A stretch of DNA of 64,000 nt, taken from the NCBI GenBank assembly GCA_008711295.1, contig VUYV01000120.1, positions 1,734,456 through 1,798,455 on the forward strand, written 5' to 3'. Under the pieces are notes generated by a model. It was not told the DNA's origin. It searched no databases and was given only the letters and a program-made list of their open reading frames with translations. Source of the DNA: Anarhynchus alexandrinus. Taxonomy: Eukaryota > Chordata > Aves > Charadriiformes > Charadriidae. Below, one piece after another: positions 1 through 14,222 of the stretch. The position numbers and the translations under genes are program-made. How positions within the stretch are numbered: the first letter of the stretch is position 1; every line of letters begins with the position of its first letter.

Positions 1-54
1 TCGGGAGCGCGGCCCTGCCCGCCACAGCCGGCGCCGTCCGCCGCGGCCGGGGGG
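1..54 (+). other. PPM1A: PPM1A exon 1, 5' untranslated (left end cut by window)
   Basis: A GC-rich segment ends at a perfect splice donor, GTAAGT, at 55-60. No in-frame coding continues into exon 2, whose start codon lies 18 bases after its own acceptor, so this exon is read as untranslated leader. PPM1A genes commonly have a non-coding first exon in a CpG island. The true 5' end is not visible. The exon assignment is inferred from position and the donor; a transcript would confirm it. Confidence 0.6.
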
Positions 55-650
55 GTAAGTGGCGCTGCGCAGTGCGGGGCCTCCGGCGGGCCGGGCTGAG
101 GCGGGGTGAGGGGGTGGCGGCGGGGCCGGGCTACGCCGGGGCGCTGGAGGGCCGCGTCCGCCGCCGCCTGGGCCCCGGGGCCTGTAAACAAGCGGGGGTG
201 GCCTACGCGGGGGCCGCTCTCCCTCTCGGCTCGGCGGGAGAGGGCGGCGGAGGGAGGTCGCCCCTCCTGTAGCCCGGGTGAGGAGCGAGGCGCCATCCCC
301 GGCGGCAGCAGCTGGTACCGGGTCGGGGTGGCGAGAGGGAGGGAAATGGGAAGGGGGGCGGCGCGGGTGCGGGCCGGCTTGGGATGCTGCTGCCAGGAGC
401 CTTCCTCCCCCTCACCCCCCCTTCGACACCCCCCCGGGGGGCTGAAGGCGGCCTGGCCGCGGGGGCTCCGCTGCGCAGCCCCTGCATTGCAGGCGGCTTC
501 GCGAAAGGGTGTTGTGGGGGGGCGGTGGCACGGCAGCCCCTTGGGGCTGGGCATGGGGAAAGAAAGGGAGGAGGAGGGTGAGCAGAAGGTTTTGGGCCTG
601 GCTTAGGTAGCAGCAGCTTTCCTTTTCTCCTCCCCACCCCCACTTTCTTG
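1..650 (+). promoter_or_regulatory. PPM1A: CpG island at the 5' end of PPM1A (partial)
   Basis: The first 600 or so bases are very rich in G, C and CpG, and composition falls sharply to AT-rich intron after about 650. The island covers non-coding exon 1 and the start of intron 1. This is the usual layout of a housekeeping vertebrate promoter without a TATA box. The window begins inside it, so the transcription start and upstream promoter half may be cut off. The open frames in this island are typical GC-rich chance frames. Confidence 0.8.
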
Positions 651-733
651 GCCGATTCAGGGTTCATTTAATAATGGCTATAAACAGCCTCCTCTCCCAT
701 CGCCACCCAAACGCTTGGGGCACGGCACTGGGG

Positions 734-762
734 AAAAAAAAAAAAAAACAACAACCAAACGC
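734..762 (+). repeat. A-rich run
   Basis: An uninterrupted A15 run followed by CAACAACC-type sequence at the edge of the CpG island. It looks like simple low-complexity DNA; I see no attached retrotransposed body. Confidence 0.6.
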
Positions 763-3700
763 ATCTATTTATAAAGCACCCCACGCTAGCGAGGGTCGGA
801 GCATCAAGCACTCCCCAAATAGTGACATTATTATGCAGCGGGCGATTTTCCCTTGCCAACGCCTTTCAGGCGTTTAAAGTTTGAGAGAGATTTCGCTGCC
901 TTTGAAAACAATGTCGTGAGCAAAGGTTACGCTGATGATCTGTGATCTGTCATAGCATGCATGTTAAAAGTAGGTAGAAGAAAATGCTCTCCTCGATTAA
1001 AAAGTTGTCCAGTGATGTACTGGGTAATTGGGCTTGCATGTTAAATGCCAGAGGTTCTGAGACGACGTCTAACCTTTTTATTACATTAGCTTGTATTATA
1101 GTAGCTATGATACAGCTTTAAGACTGGCTTCAGGTTAGTAGTTTCAGAAGAACTGATTTTGTAGATGTCTGTTTGATATGTGTTTGTACTTATTTAGGAC
1201 AATTAAAATATTTCAGTGTTGCCATGTGTATGGCAAAATTTCATTGTGGCAAAACTAACGTTTAAGTTTGCAGTAGTACTTGTGAGGAACTAATTTTTTT
1301 TTGAGTTGTACCTTTTGTCAAATGAGAAAGTGCTGGCCATTCAGATGACCTGTGTGGTAACCCTAAGGTTTAAGGTCCTGTATGTTATACAAAGGAATTC
1401 TTTATTTATTTTTTTTTTAAGCAGAAGGCAGTTTTAGATCGTGAGAGCAGTAGGTTTGAAGGTAGGTGATATGTTTTCCTTAGATTGTGATGTTTAACAT
1501 CAGACTTAACTAGAATCATCTTACGAAGTTCTAACTCTTGTCATTCTAGGAAATGACTTTCCAAATACAAGCCCGTGTAGCGCTTTCCTGGGCCTGTACT
1601 TGTACTGTTTCAGTGCTTAGGTGTATGAAGCAGGATTTGTGAAGCACTAGTGAAATTAAAGCAAGAGGGCTGCTGTTACTCAGGACCCTGTGTGAATTGC
1701 CAAATGACCAAGAATTGTGCAAGTTCTACCCGCATTTCTTCTCTGATAGCTTCCTTTCTGTTACTATTCATAGTTTTTCTACAAATAACATCAGAGACAA
1801 GGGATGGGGTGGGAACAAACATGGGTCAGGGGAAGTTTTACATTTTATTTATCCAATCAAAGTAGCAATCAAAGGAAATCTGTTGAAGGAGAGTAGTTTT
1901 AATAGGTGCAGCAGCATTTTTCCCAGGGGTAGGGACAGCTGCTCCTAAAGCTTTCCCTTCCAAGCCTTTCTGGGTCTACCTTTTGTATGTGAGACTGGGC
2001 TAAGAGTAAAAGATTTGCTGATGCATCATGCCAGTTATTAATGTTTTCCTTGCAGACACAGATATCTGATAAAACCCTCTGATAAATGTGACTTGCACTG
2101 GAGAGAGCTGGTCTGTACTCTCACGCTCTTCTGTCATAGCCATGTTTTTCTTGTATATATACAAGGCCTATGTCTGGTTTATATTATAGGTTTAGTCCTT
2201 TGGTTGGTGGTTTTTTGGTAAATCTCTCCCCTTGAGGTACGGTAGAAAACTATACCTGTTTTCCAAGTATTTACTTAACTGTCTATAAGTAAGCTTGAGA
2301 TACTTTGTTGAAACCAAGGAGGAGAGGTAGAAATGCCAAATGACTGGTGAAGCTTGCAGGTCTAAACAAGCAGAACTTAGTGCAATTTGAATTAAAGCAG
2401 AATACAAAAAGGTTTCTTCTATAAAATCAAACTAGTTGCTTCTTATCTGGAGTGCAGCTTATGCAGCGAAGTTGAGTCATTCTTGCTGAGATAGCATTTT
2501 AAGAGCTGTCGTTAAAATGCTTAGATATTTAACTCTGGCACAGTATAATTTGCAAACTTATGTAACTGGTATGTTTTTGAATGCAGCTGTCAATAGGAGA
2601 TCTTATTGCACTTTTCCTTTTTAGTGAAACTAGGGAATATAGAGCAGCTACTTTCACAAGATGACATAAATATATGTCATTTAACAATAATGTATTTCTT
2701 ACTGAAATATTGACAATGCTATTGACTTAATTTTTACATATTCAGGTCTATTCTGATGTAAAAAAATTTTTTTACATAATTGGTTAAGCAGAACAGCATT
2801 GGAATTAAGTGATTGAATAATGCAGGTTGTGCTACTCAATAAGCAAGTTTTGGAATGGGAAGTACTGTAAAATAATTGTATTCATTTTTTCTCTGCAGAC
2901 CTGCAACTAGTTTAAAAGACTCTAATAGTAACAGTGTTTGAAGTCAAGACACAATAGTGGCTTAGCATAGCTACACCCGAGCCAAACTTTTATTGTTACC
3001 ATTGTATGTTGCCCTTCATAATTTTTGCTCCTCTTCACATAAGTTGTACCTCACTATCACATTTTTTTGGAAACATTGGTTTGTCATCTGTAACTGTTTT
3101 TAAATGGTGCAACCTTTAGTCTCATTTGTTCTTTTGAAAATTAAGTTCTTTTGGATACTACTTTGTTGCTGAATTCTTACTGATCTCTGTAGTTTTAGTC
3201 ACATGATCCAAATTTCAGTTAAAAATGCTAGGATAAGAAATAAACTTACGTAAAATTTAAATGTGCTTCACTACAATGCTCTTCATTGAAAAAATGTCAA
3301 ATTGCAAAGTATAAAGTCTGTGTAAAAAAAAATATGTAATCCCTGAAAAAATGCTGGTTTTCTTAGGATATTTATAAGATCCAGGGAATGTATGATAAAA
3401 TGTGATTTTTATGGCATTTTATGTACATTCCATTAGACAGCGCAAAAATATGTCGTTTAAGAAGGATTTGTGTATTTGAGCTGTGATGTGGTGTGGATCA
3501 CAGTGAAGATAGCGTTATCTTCTTGTAGCTTCTTTATGTTGCTACTGTTGCTATCTGTCTGTGAAGGAACAATCTAGGATTTATTAAGATTTAATATTGC
3601 TTGAGTTAAATCACTTAAATCTTAAGACTAGGAAGAATGTTTAGACCAAGGAAATTGTAATCGGGGCAGGAGAAGAAAGCAAGTGTGGTACCATGGCAGT

Positions 3701-3856
3701 GAGTAGTCTAATTTTTGTTCCTGGATAGAGGTGTAGTATCTGGCTGAGTGTTACTGGTGTTAAACCAATGCTATAATATCTGCTTTTCTGTATTTCTATC
3801 TGCTAAACTCTGCTCTGTGTTAAACCACATACTAAGTTGTCAAGTCTCTATCTTTT

Positions 3857-3870
3857 GTGTGTGTGTGTGT
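3857..3870 (+). repeat. (GT)7 microsatellite
   Basis: Seven GT units in intron 1. Short, probably polymorphic, no further inference. Confidence 0.8.
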
Positions 3871-6132
3871 TTGGACACGCCTGTGTTTTACTGGGTGTTC
3901 TTTTAATTTTTTTGTTTTCACATACCAGTAAAATTAACTAATGGATATTTCAGCTTGCTTACTGAAGTCTACAAAACAGAGTGTATTTATAAATATGTGA
4001 AACAGTTGCTCAGATTTTTTTAACAGCTCTTCTAAAAAGGTGTTTATATGTGACTAAAACAACAGAATAAAAACTTCCTTCATCTACAGATAGTTCCAAT
4101 GAAGTACACTTCTACTGTTTAAAGTGTAAAGAGTGATACAAAGGAAAAAACAAAACTGGCTAATCAGTTTCAGTATTGAAACATAGAGAAATGCTAGCAG
4201 TTTACACATAGAGGAAAAAGTACTTAAGCCTCTTCATTGCTAAGGTCTTAGTTCTCAGTTCAGGTAAGAATATTCTAATAGATACAAAGACCTCTAAAGT
4301 CTTCTAAGATAATAGTTTACAAATGCAAGAAGCTGAAGTGTAACATGACTTGTATTCTGATAGCTGCAGTTTAAATAAAGCAAAGCACTAAAATGTGCTT
4401 AAGCTGATATACCATGTGCAACTGAATTATGTGGGACTACTCAGATATATGATGTTGCCCTCATGCTTGCTGGATTGTGACCTAGAGGATGAAAAAGGCT
4501 TTCATGTTTGAGTCTCAGCTGTAACTTGAAGGATTTTCTGTATCTATGCATACAGTTCACTTTAACTGCAAACTGTACTTTTGATCTGGAATTTGAATGG
4601 TAGTCTGTATTCTTTTGACCATATATCGTAGCTATTTGTGCATAAAATTCTGTTGTATTTTTTACTTATGAAATACCCTGAAATGCAATAGCCACAAGAA
4701 CTGTGTAAACTGTGCCAAAGCTCTTTGTGTTTGGAGATGAGTTTAAGGAATACTCCAGCTGTCCATTAAGTTAAATAAAACTCAGTCTTTGGAAAGGGGT
4801 GCAGAATGCAGAAAAATGTGGGCAAGTAAGTGGTTAGTATTAAATTGTAGGAACATTTAATGAAGAAAGAATCTATTTCTATCAGTAAATAATTTTCTGG
4901 TTCCCCCGATCAATTATAGTAAGTATTTGGATAGACCCTTCTTAAAAATCTAGTCCTGTTCCCTCTGTAAAGAACCATTCTGAGGCTGCAGAATGAGGCC
5001 CTGTAAGCTTAGGAAATGCTGTCTGTCATTAGCACTGCTTATATTTTGGAGAACAAGTGCATTCGACAATGCTCTCATTTGGTGACCAGAATATTTCAAG
5101 CTGCAATGAACTTAAGTTTGGACTCAGGAGAGCACCTTACTGCCTTGTTCATCATGGGCAAATCTGTAAACTCTGCATGGATAGTGATAGAAGTGAACTT
5201 GGTAATCAGTGTGACCCTCAGAGGAAAGCCTTCTGTACTGAAAGTTATTGTCTTTTGTATTGTATTGTATTGGTTTCTTTTTTTTTTCCATTTTTATGTA
5301 GTCTTGGGGGAAAAATCTGCTTTATTGCAGCAGTCATCCTCTGTCCTTGTTCTTTTAATGACATAGGAATGCTGGGGATGTGAGGGCAAAATAGCTTTGT
5401 AAATAAAAGCTCTGTGTGTGTACAAGTGAACCAACTCTGGCTTTTCCTAAGCTTTGAGGATTTGACTTTCAGGTCTTAATGTGCTTCTGGCATAGTTTTG
5501 ATGTCATTTCCTTGCAAGCAAAGCCAGGTTACAGGTGTACACTTTGGAATATTTCATATTTTATTCCCATATGTAGTCATCAGATTTTAAGTCTCCTGCA
5601 TGCAGCTTTTCCTATATCCTCACCAGAATAGTGGTAATGTTGCTGAGGTTAGAACCCCACAAATATTTTAATGTAAAGTGAAGGGTCTGGGAAATTGCTT
5701 ATATATCTTACTTTGAATTATTTCATAATATTGAGTACTTGGTTAAACAGGAAATTCTGGGGCCTTCATGCAAAGATGTTCTAATCATTGGGTGCATGCA
5801 CACTGGTTATGTTTTCTCCAAGTAGTTTATTTTTATTTTACTCCCAAACACTATCTGTATAAACTTTCTTTTCACTTGAGTTTTATTCTTCCATGTTGAT
5901 AAACGAATTACTCATAAGACAAGTAAGAAATAGGTGGCTGGTACTTAGTATTGAAGTTAGGAAAATCTGAAGTTTGAAAGCTTTAAATAATTAATTTTAA
6001 AAAAGAGCAGTGACCTTGGTGAACAACTGGAGACACAAAGAATAAAAATTAAAGGGGAGATAGTGTGATGATTCCATGTGTTCAATTTCTTTAAGGTATA
6101 TAGGATGGTATTAACTTATATTTTAAGATGTT

Positions 6133-6268
6133 TGTGGTGAAGTTACCGCGGAAACAGTATGACAGAAGGATGGTGGGATTCGACAAGAATTCATACACAT
6201 TACCACAGATGACAATACCAAATTATGTTAACTGTAAAAAAAGTGGCAGTTTCCTGAACTTCACCACA
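6133..6268. repeat. 12 bp inverted repeat spanning 136 bp
   Basis: TGTGGTGAAGTT at 6133-6144 is the exact reverse complement of AACTTCACCACA at 6257-6268. A further GGAAAC/GTTTCC match lies just inside the arms with a small offset. ACCACAGATGA also occurs as a direct repeat at 6202-6212 and 6263-6273. This could be the remains of a small non-autonomous DNA element or a chance hairpin; no target duplication was identified. Confidence 0.45.
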
Positions 6269-8590
6269 GATGAGAGAGAGAGTCTGTGTGTGTAATTTAT
6301 TTTTTTTTGCTGTATTTCAGGAATGGTTCAATTAATGCACTTGGTGTTCTGTTGTTTTTTAAATTATTGTTATTCAAGCTTCCTTTTGTTTTTGGAGTCT
6401 CAGCGAATAATCCCATTAAGACCTTTTTCCATGTAGCGTCTTTTTCCTAGTTTATTTTAACACTTCAGCTAAAATGCCGACAAAGACAAATTGGCGTTAG
6501 CTTGACTTCACTCCAGTGGCTTTTGAAGTACCTGAACAGTCCTGGCCATTCTAATAAGTCATTCTGGTCTAGAGGCTTTCTACCCTATAACTTCACTTTC
6601 CTCTCTTGGGTAGTGGCAGGACACGCTAGGACTCCAGTTCTGTCTTCATTTTTCTGAATAGGTTTAGCTGAACTTGATAAAAAATCAAATGCTTTTTGTT
6701 TGTTTTGTTGTTGGTTTGTTGGTTGTTTTTTTATTTCTTTCTGGAAAAGCAGTGGAATAGTATGGTTCTTCCAATAAAGAAAACAATCCTCTATGAATCT
6801 TCAGCTTTTTTTTTTATGACAGGTATTGTTTGATTGATAATACTATCAGTGAATGAAGATGCTGGGGCTTCAAGCTGTAAATGAGACATTAAAAAAAAAA
6901 GAAATGTAAAGAACAGAAGGGTTTTAGCTATTATTTGAAGTGTTTGATATGTTGACGTCTGTTCAATTCATGGACTTTCAGTGCCTTGTACTCAAGTAAA
7001 AACTGTCAATTAGGCCCACGATGTCTAGGAGTGAGTTAATATTCTGTTATGATGGTAGATGACGAAGGCAGAGCACACTTGGTATTACAAATACTGGAAA
7101 AAATTGTAATTCAACTTTTATGACTTACTATAACTCCGGTCTTCTGTGTTGTCTTTTTCTGTTTCCTTTTTGTCCGTATTTTCTTTCTGGTGAAGCTGTA
7201 TTGCTGTGTGTAGTTCTGTTGGAATAGCTGCATAGCACTGTATACTCTTTCTGACATAAGTAGTTTGGTTGCAATTCTTATTTTCACTTGTTTGCCTTGC
7301 TCTTTCAAAAAATTTGGCTCTTACTGCATCTCATTGATTTATAAAATGAAGCGAGGCCTTTGCTTCTCCAGACGTCTGTCTACATAGACTGCAGCTTCCT
7401 TGGGTCTTCCAGTTCCTTTTTACAGTGCTTGCTTCAATGAGGCTTTGAATTTTGGCTGGAGTCTGCAGGAGTTTGTGTGCCTAACAAAGCAGTTGTCCAA
7501 TCTCTGTGTCTGAAATGAGTGTCTTTTGTTTATCTTCCAACACTTTTAAGTAAGAAATCTTTGGAAAATGAAGTATAACCAGAAAGGTGCTGAACTAAAC
7601 ACCAGCATGGGCATGTTTTCTGCTTATTAATGCTTTCAAGCAAGGATCATGGCTTTTTCATTCTCATGCTGTTCAGACAGCAGCATATGAATTTATGCAG
7701 AGCTACCTCATTGATTTTCATAGTACTTGTTAATGCCATTTTGGTTGTCTACACAGTTTTTCATAGTGATTGGGCCGCTTGTGCTTTGATACTGCTGCTT
7801 AGTGCTTTTTTTCTTATGCTTTCCCACCTCTAATGTGTAATACAAATATTTAGAAGGATGCAAGAATTCTTCTGGGCCAAGAAATATTACCTTAATTGTG
7901 TTCTGGGGGTGCCAGTCAGTCATGTTAGGATCCTAGTGAGTGACTGGTATTTGTGGATGCAAGTTGTATCTCCTCTCAAAATCAATTTAGTGATTTTTGT
8001 GTTGCCAGCAGTGGTCCTGGTGACTCTGGAAGGAAGTTATTTTCTTCAGTGACTGACCATAAAGCAAAATGAAAACAACTCCACAAAGGAATCTTGAAAC
8101 TACATCACCATCTTTCAGATTTCTGCAGGAACAATTTATAAGAGAGATGAATTATCTTTTTCAATGTCCAGGGCTTTCTTTTTCAAAAAATCAGATTACA
8201 TATATCTCCTTTGGAGGGAGTTTGAACCTTAGCCAATGTACATTCATGTTGAGAATAGCAGCTCCTAGTTTAACCTTGGAACAGGTTTAGTTGTCTGCAG
8301 GAAAGGTAGGTAGAAGCAGAAAAAGATGTTCTAAGAAAAAGCTGAAACATGTTGTTGGAGGGAGGGTGTTAACTTAGAAACATTACCTTCTGTGTTCCAG
8401 AAGACTTTTGGAGGCTTTAACAATCCTCTCCTAAATCCTACCTCCCTGCCATGTACACACATGAAAAATAAATTGACATAGGAAAACAGGTGGGGTAAAA
8501 TATTTTGCTGCTTAGTATAAGGCATTCAGAAAGGCTGTCAGCTCCTAGCAAGCAGAAAGGATTTTAAGCAGAAGAGAAGTTGTCTTAAAA

Positions 8591-8677
8591 GAACACAAAC
8601 AAACAAACAAAACCCCAAGCAAACAAACACACACACACCCCCCAAAAGAAAACAACAACCCCCCCCCCCCAAAACAA
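8591..8677 (+). repeat. CAAA/CA/C-rich low-complexity tract
   Basis: Successive AAAC units, then ACACAC, then poly-C and A-rich blocks in intron 1. The composition is simple repeat with no coding content. Confidence 0.85.
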
Positions 8678-11600
8678 CCTAGCTCAGTGAAATGGCAGTG
8701 CCTGTGGACCAGCTATCAAGAGGTCAGAGCTCATCGGTGTCTGTATCAGAAGTGCAGTTGATTTAGTGTTTTCTGCTGTGATATAAAGCTGTAATTGTAA
8801 TCACTGTTACGTATTAATTACAGGGAGAGAGGGAGGGTAAGTGGGAAGAGGTTGAAACAATTCATATTTTCCCTTGTATGCACAGAATCAGCTTGCTTAC
8901 CTTTTTTTTTTTTTCCCCTGTCTCACTTGCATCCATGTATAGACGTTCTTGCCTGTCTGAAGGCCTGTTTCTGACAGCTTTGGTATTTCTTTCTTTAACA
9001 TTTCTGTCTATCTGCCTTTTCCTGTTCCCTTTGTCTGCCACATGCCGTAGCTCCTACATCTGTCCTAAACCAAAAAATTGCTAATGTTATTACAAACTTT
9101 CTTACCCCGATGAGTAGTTTCTTGGTATACTATTCTATTTGCAATTGTCTTATTGAAATATAATGCAGGCTACAGTTGCATTTCCAAGAAGCGAGTATTC
9201 TGTTGGGGAAATTGCGTGTTAGTCCATGTTTATTAAAATAGCCCCATTTCTGTATTTTATTTCTTTTAGTTCTTTTTCATAGACAGTTCACATCTCCTAG
9301 TTGGCCATATATTCCTGTGTCTGAAAGTACGCATTCAGAAACAGCAACTGTAATTTTCAGTACTTTATTGATGTTGTTGAACTGTGAGTGCCAGAACTCG
9401 ATCATACAGCCTCCAATAGTTTTTAAATAGTTTCATTGGCAAGAAACTTTTTCATGACTTCATTCAGCCCATGACTGTGGTGTAATTATGTCTCCTCATC
9501 TGCGTGTTCTGTTTTATTTTAGTCATTCTTCCGATCCCTGGAATGATCTCTGACATGTTGTTTGTTAACATTAATTGATTTGGGGTATCCAGTATGTACT
9601 GTCAGTTTTTCATTCAACAGGCGCTAACTTCTGAAAATGTTTCCACATTTGCACAAAGCTGACTGGTTACTGCATCCAGCCTGCTTAAGGCAGGGGGAAA
9701 AGTACCACAGATCAGATTGGAGCTGAAGTAATCAAATGCCCTTTTCCTGTTCAGTAGCAGTCCGTGTAATTTGGTGACTTGCTCTGTGTCCCGTAGTTCA
9801 AGTAAAGGTTGTAATCTTTCTTTATGGTGCTCATTACAACACACAGGGCATAATGTCACTTGGAGAATTGTTCCGGGAAATTGGAGTATGGGGACATTTC
9901 TCAGCTTAGTTTGAACAAGTGCCTATGACTTCTGTGTGGTTCATATAAGCAGCTTATCCTAGTGGAGGGAGTACAACTCAAACATTGTTTAAAAAGGATT
10001 ATTAAATTACATATTGTTAAAGTACAAGTTGCAGATGGGGGTGGTTGGTTTTCTTGGACAAGACAATCAAGTCCTTGTCTGAATTCCTTGGAAAAATAAA
10101 TTGTCTTTTTACAGGGGTACATCAATTACATTAACTGTCCTTTGTGAACAGTTTAAGACTTATCTTCATTTGAATCTTCAAGCAAATTAATAAGCAAATA
10201 CCAAAATAGTATAATTTATTTTCATGTGTATCAGAAGGCATTATAGTTGTGCTGTCTGGATAGCACAATTTGAGGGACAAATGAAGGGGCAAAGAGATTT
10301 CATGCATTCCAGTGATGTATCTGTGGTTGTCCGTGGTTGTCCATGGTCTGGTATACTAATTACCCTCCTTTTCTTTGCCACTCTGTTCTCCAGTTGCGTC
10401 TATTTTCAAGGAGTTTAGCTACTGACTCTTTGGCATGCTCCATTCATTATTTCAGTTTTGTTTCTAATGCTGCAGTCCTTTGAATTTTGGCACTCTTGTG
10501 TTTTATCCAAGATCTTGTTACTTGTGTTGGTTTTTCTAGGCCCTGTACTTGCTTTTCTGTCTGCAAACTGCAAGTAGAGTTTTTTGTGCGCTTGCTGTAG
10601 AGACTGTCCTTCAGTTTGACCTCCACAAAATCAGCATTTCAGAAGTCATGGTTTAGATGCACTTGTAGATGCATAGATGCGTCCCCTGCATATTCATTTT
10701 TATGCATAGGGATCCGTTTTCAATTTTAGATTTGTTCAGAAGCCTCTCTATTCTCCAGAGCCAAAACCAAGGAACTTTGACCGCAGAAAGCTCTTCTTTT
10801 TTTAGGAGAAACTAATGGAAGTCACTGATATGGAGATGGTAAACCAAGAATCATCTGAGGTTAAAATTGCAGTTTGCTTGACTAATCGTGGCAGTTGCAG
10901 TGCCAGATGATGTTTGAGTTACCATTTCTGAAGAAAATGTTGTACCTCTGATCTTTTTGCAGGGCACCACTGCTGTAGTACTATTCAGAATTGCCTTTCT
11001 CTAAGAAAAAAAAAAAACAAACAGTGGGTGGTGTACATTTTTGCTACTAAACTTCATGATTAAAGTGCATTTTCTCTTACTTTGGCTTTAATAGGAATAC
11101 GAAGAATGTCTGTGTCCTTTAGTATGTATGCACATAGTTCAAGCATCCTGAAAGTTGAGGCTTCCAGAGTAGAGGGCTGGTTCTGTCTCCCGCTGTGAGA
11201 CTGCAGTTTTCCAACATGATTGCAGAAATGTGTGGCTGGGTTAAGAAGGGCAATGGGAAGGGTAGTAGAATTATTTGGAGAATAAGAGTCATAAGATGAG
11301 GACTCCTGAGGACTAAAGAAATATGAGAGGGCACTAAGTTAAACCATGTTCAGAATCTGTTGCTTTATTGCACATCATGCATGCAGACTGCTCTGGGTCT
11401 GACTTCTCTCTTTAGTGTTATTACATAACGAAGTCATGCTGTAACTTGGGTGCTTGCGCTGCTATAGGTTAATCTGATTTGCATACAGTTATATGCTTAA
11501 CTAAAGGTGTCATTCCAACTTAATCGTATAGTCCACAAACCCAGCTCATGAAAGAATGAAGAATGTAATAGTGATTTAGGTAGACACTGATGTGTGAAAG

Positions 11601-14136
11601 ATGTTTCCATAGATATGGACTCGAAAACAGATCTAGAAGATATTTTTAGTAGGAAGGAGGCACAGCTTTCTTCTGTCAGCCTTTTTTTGTGTATGTGCGT
11701 CCCTTCTTTTAAAAGTAAGGTTATTTTTTTTTATAGCTAAGACTCTTTAAATTCTTCAGGTTTTAGCCACACATAAGGGTGTGAGAGGAGAAGTAGCAGG
11801 TCGCCTCCGATTCATAAGAATCCACAGATTGATCAAATTAAACTTAAATTTTTCTGAACAAGAACTGAAATTCTGGAAAAACTAAAGGCTTGGTATATTC
11901 ATCCTATCCACAAGTAAACTATGCTTTCCCTTTAGAGGAGGCTTTTGAAAATCTGGCCTACTCTCCTAGAGCTTTAGACTGGTGTTCTGGTGGAAGTATG
12001 GTTAGCTAGAGTGTTGCAAGGAAGGCAACTGCAGTCTGTTACTGCATTTTTGAGAAGGTGACTACTTTATGCTATGGGATGTGAATAATCTCCTAAGTAG
12101 AAGTTATGTGACCACATTGTGGTTATCCTTCTGTCTGGTTATATTCACATGTGCGGTGGGTAACTCGCACCCTTGAAGAATCATGTATTGACATCTCACC
12201 TACAAGGCTTAATTTAGAATAGCAACAGCTTTCAGTTTACCTTCTGGGGAGGGATAAGGCAACCTGATTTTAAAGGGAGAGTGGATTTGTTAATTTTTGA
12301 AGTGCGCTAGCAGTTCTGTATGAATTGCTAGAACTGCATATGACTTGTCCATTTGTGTTTTCAGTTGTGGTTTACATGACAAACTACTGAGAGGGACAAA
12401 CAGCTTACAAAGCACAACTCTGAATATTGCGTACCTAGTAATGTGAGAGATTAGAAGGAAAACTGCCTTTTTCAGTCCAAATTTGACAGTGTTTGTGGTC
12501 AGTTTAACTGTATCCTGTTTCTGATTCTTTTCTGTTTTGTTTTAAACACACTAATAATGTCAAATACTTCACAAAAATATGGCATTTGCCAGGGCAGTTT
12601 CTGCTTTTTGAACTCTAAATTATGGTGAAATAATTGAATATCTGCATATATACTATTTTACAATCTTTTCGACAATAAGAAAATGTTAGGAGTTAGTTTA
12701 ACTCTGCTGCTATGGTGGAATGAATAGAAAGTCTTTTATTCTGCAAAATAATTCCCTATTTGATTTACAGGAGCGTTCTGTAATTATTTTGATCACTCTG
12801 ACTTCACTAGAGTTGCATGTGAAGATAAAAAAGTCTAAGTTGTATTTTTTTCCAAGCAACTGCAGTAATGTGAATCTCATGCATGTGCTTAGGATACAAG
12901 AGCAGTCAGTGTACACTGTATTTTGTGGGCTAGTTACAGTTTGCGTGGGCATCAATATTTTGTGTTAGCTTGAGAAGAGACAGAACTTAAAAGCAGGGGT
13001 TGGGGTGAGAGGAAGCAGAGGTGTACTGCTGCTGACATCTCTCCATACAGCTGAAGTATGTGCAGCTTTTGTTTTTGTTAACAAAGCATGGGAGCCAAAG
13101 AGTGTATATCCAGTCCCTATGCCTCACGTTTCAATCACTGTTGTGTTGAGATCAAATATAAACATTTCTTTACCGTTTATTCTAACACATACAGGTGTTT
13201 TAGAAGGGTTGATAGCGGCTGAAAGAGGCAATGTGAAAAGCTTCAGTGGATATATAGTGTCACAGCTGGAGCTATATTGCAATAAAAGCATGTTATCAAA
13301 AAGTGATGCTACCACTTAGAAAACTGATCAAATGTATTCCACGTACAAGTTAAAACCTTCTAAAATCCCTAGTATACTAACTTTTCTGCTAGTACAGCTG
13401 CTTAGTTGGGGCCTCAGGTAAAATCTGTTTCAGAGGCTCTTCTCACAGTTAATTTTTTGTCCACTGTCTACAAACAGCAAAGCTTGTAGTCTTATTCTAT
13501 TACCTTGTATTGTGTAACAGTGATTTGCACGCTCTTTGATGCTTCCCAGGGCAGAATTTGCAAGTATGTAAAATGTGTGACCTATTTTGTATGATTTTTT
13601 TAATAATGAATGCACAAATAAACTGATGTGGATTAGAAGGGTGGGTTGGATGGTTAGGGTGTGAAAGCCATGAAGATAAACCAGTCAGTTTACGCTGCCT
13701 GCAAATACAATTCTTATTCTCTTAAGCATGAATATTTACTACATCACATCCCAGTGATGGGAGGTGGAGGAGGATAGGGTGTGCATTATATTGGTCTGGC
13801 TTGAGTAAGGTAGCATGAATTTACAATACTTGTGATTCTTATTTCCAAGCAGATTTCCTTAGACTGGTCAGGGACAGTTGTCTTTCAGTGAAGCGTGAAT
13901 ACATTAACGTTTTAAGTAAATCTGCAGCACAGACATCTGAGAAGCTTGCTGCGTAATTTAACTGAAAATCTAAGGATGAGCTTTCACAAGATGGCTGAGC
14001 CAAACTAATGGCTTGCTGCTGCCTGAAGGGACAGCTGCTGTGTTCCTTCTGAGTACTGCTAGTTATCCAGTGTTGCCTCTTCCTTTATGCAGACTCTGGC
14101 ATCATCTTGATCATTCAGATTGCTTTACCGTTTTCA

Positions 14137-14222
14137 AAACAAAACAAAAAACCACCAACCAACCAAATCAAAAACCCACTAACCAAACAAAAAAACCTGA
14201 ACCTCCTCCACCAAAAGAAAAC
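14137..14222 (+). repeat. A/C-rich low-complexity tract
   Basis: A run of AAAACAAAAC, CCAACC and AAACAAA motifs near the 3' end of intron 1, about 500 bases before coding exon 2. It is simple sequence. Confidence 0.8.

Noticed and set aside
72..667. Four overlapping frames (66-166 codons, both strands) at the window start
   Set aside because: They lie in the CpG island, are low-complexity in R, G, P and A, and have no family resemblance. High GC removes stop codons by chance.
5016..5383. Two overlapping frames of 116 and 108 codons in intron 1
   Set aside because: No domain, no conserved motif and no good splice flanks; different frames of the same DNA cannot both be real.
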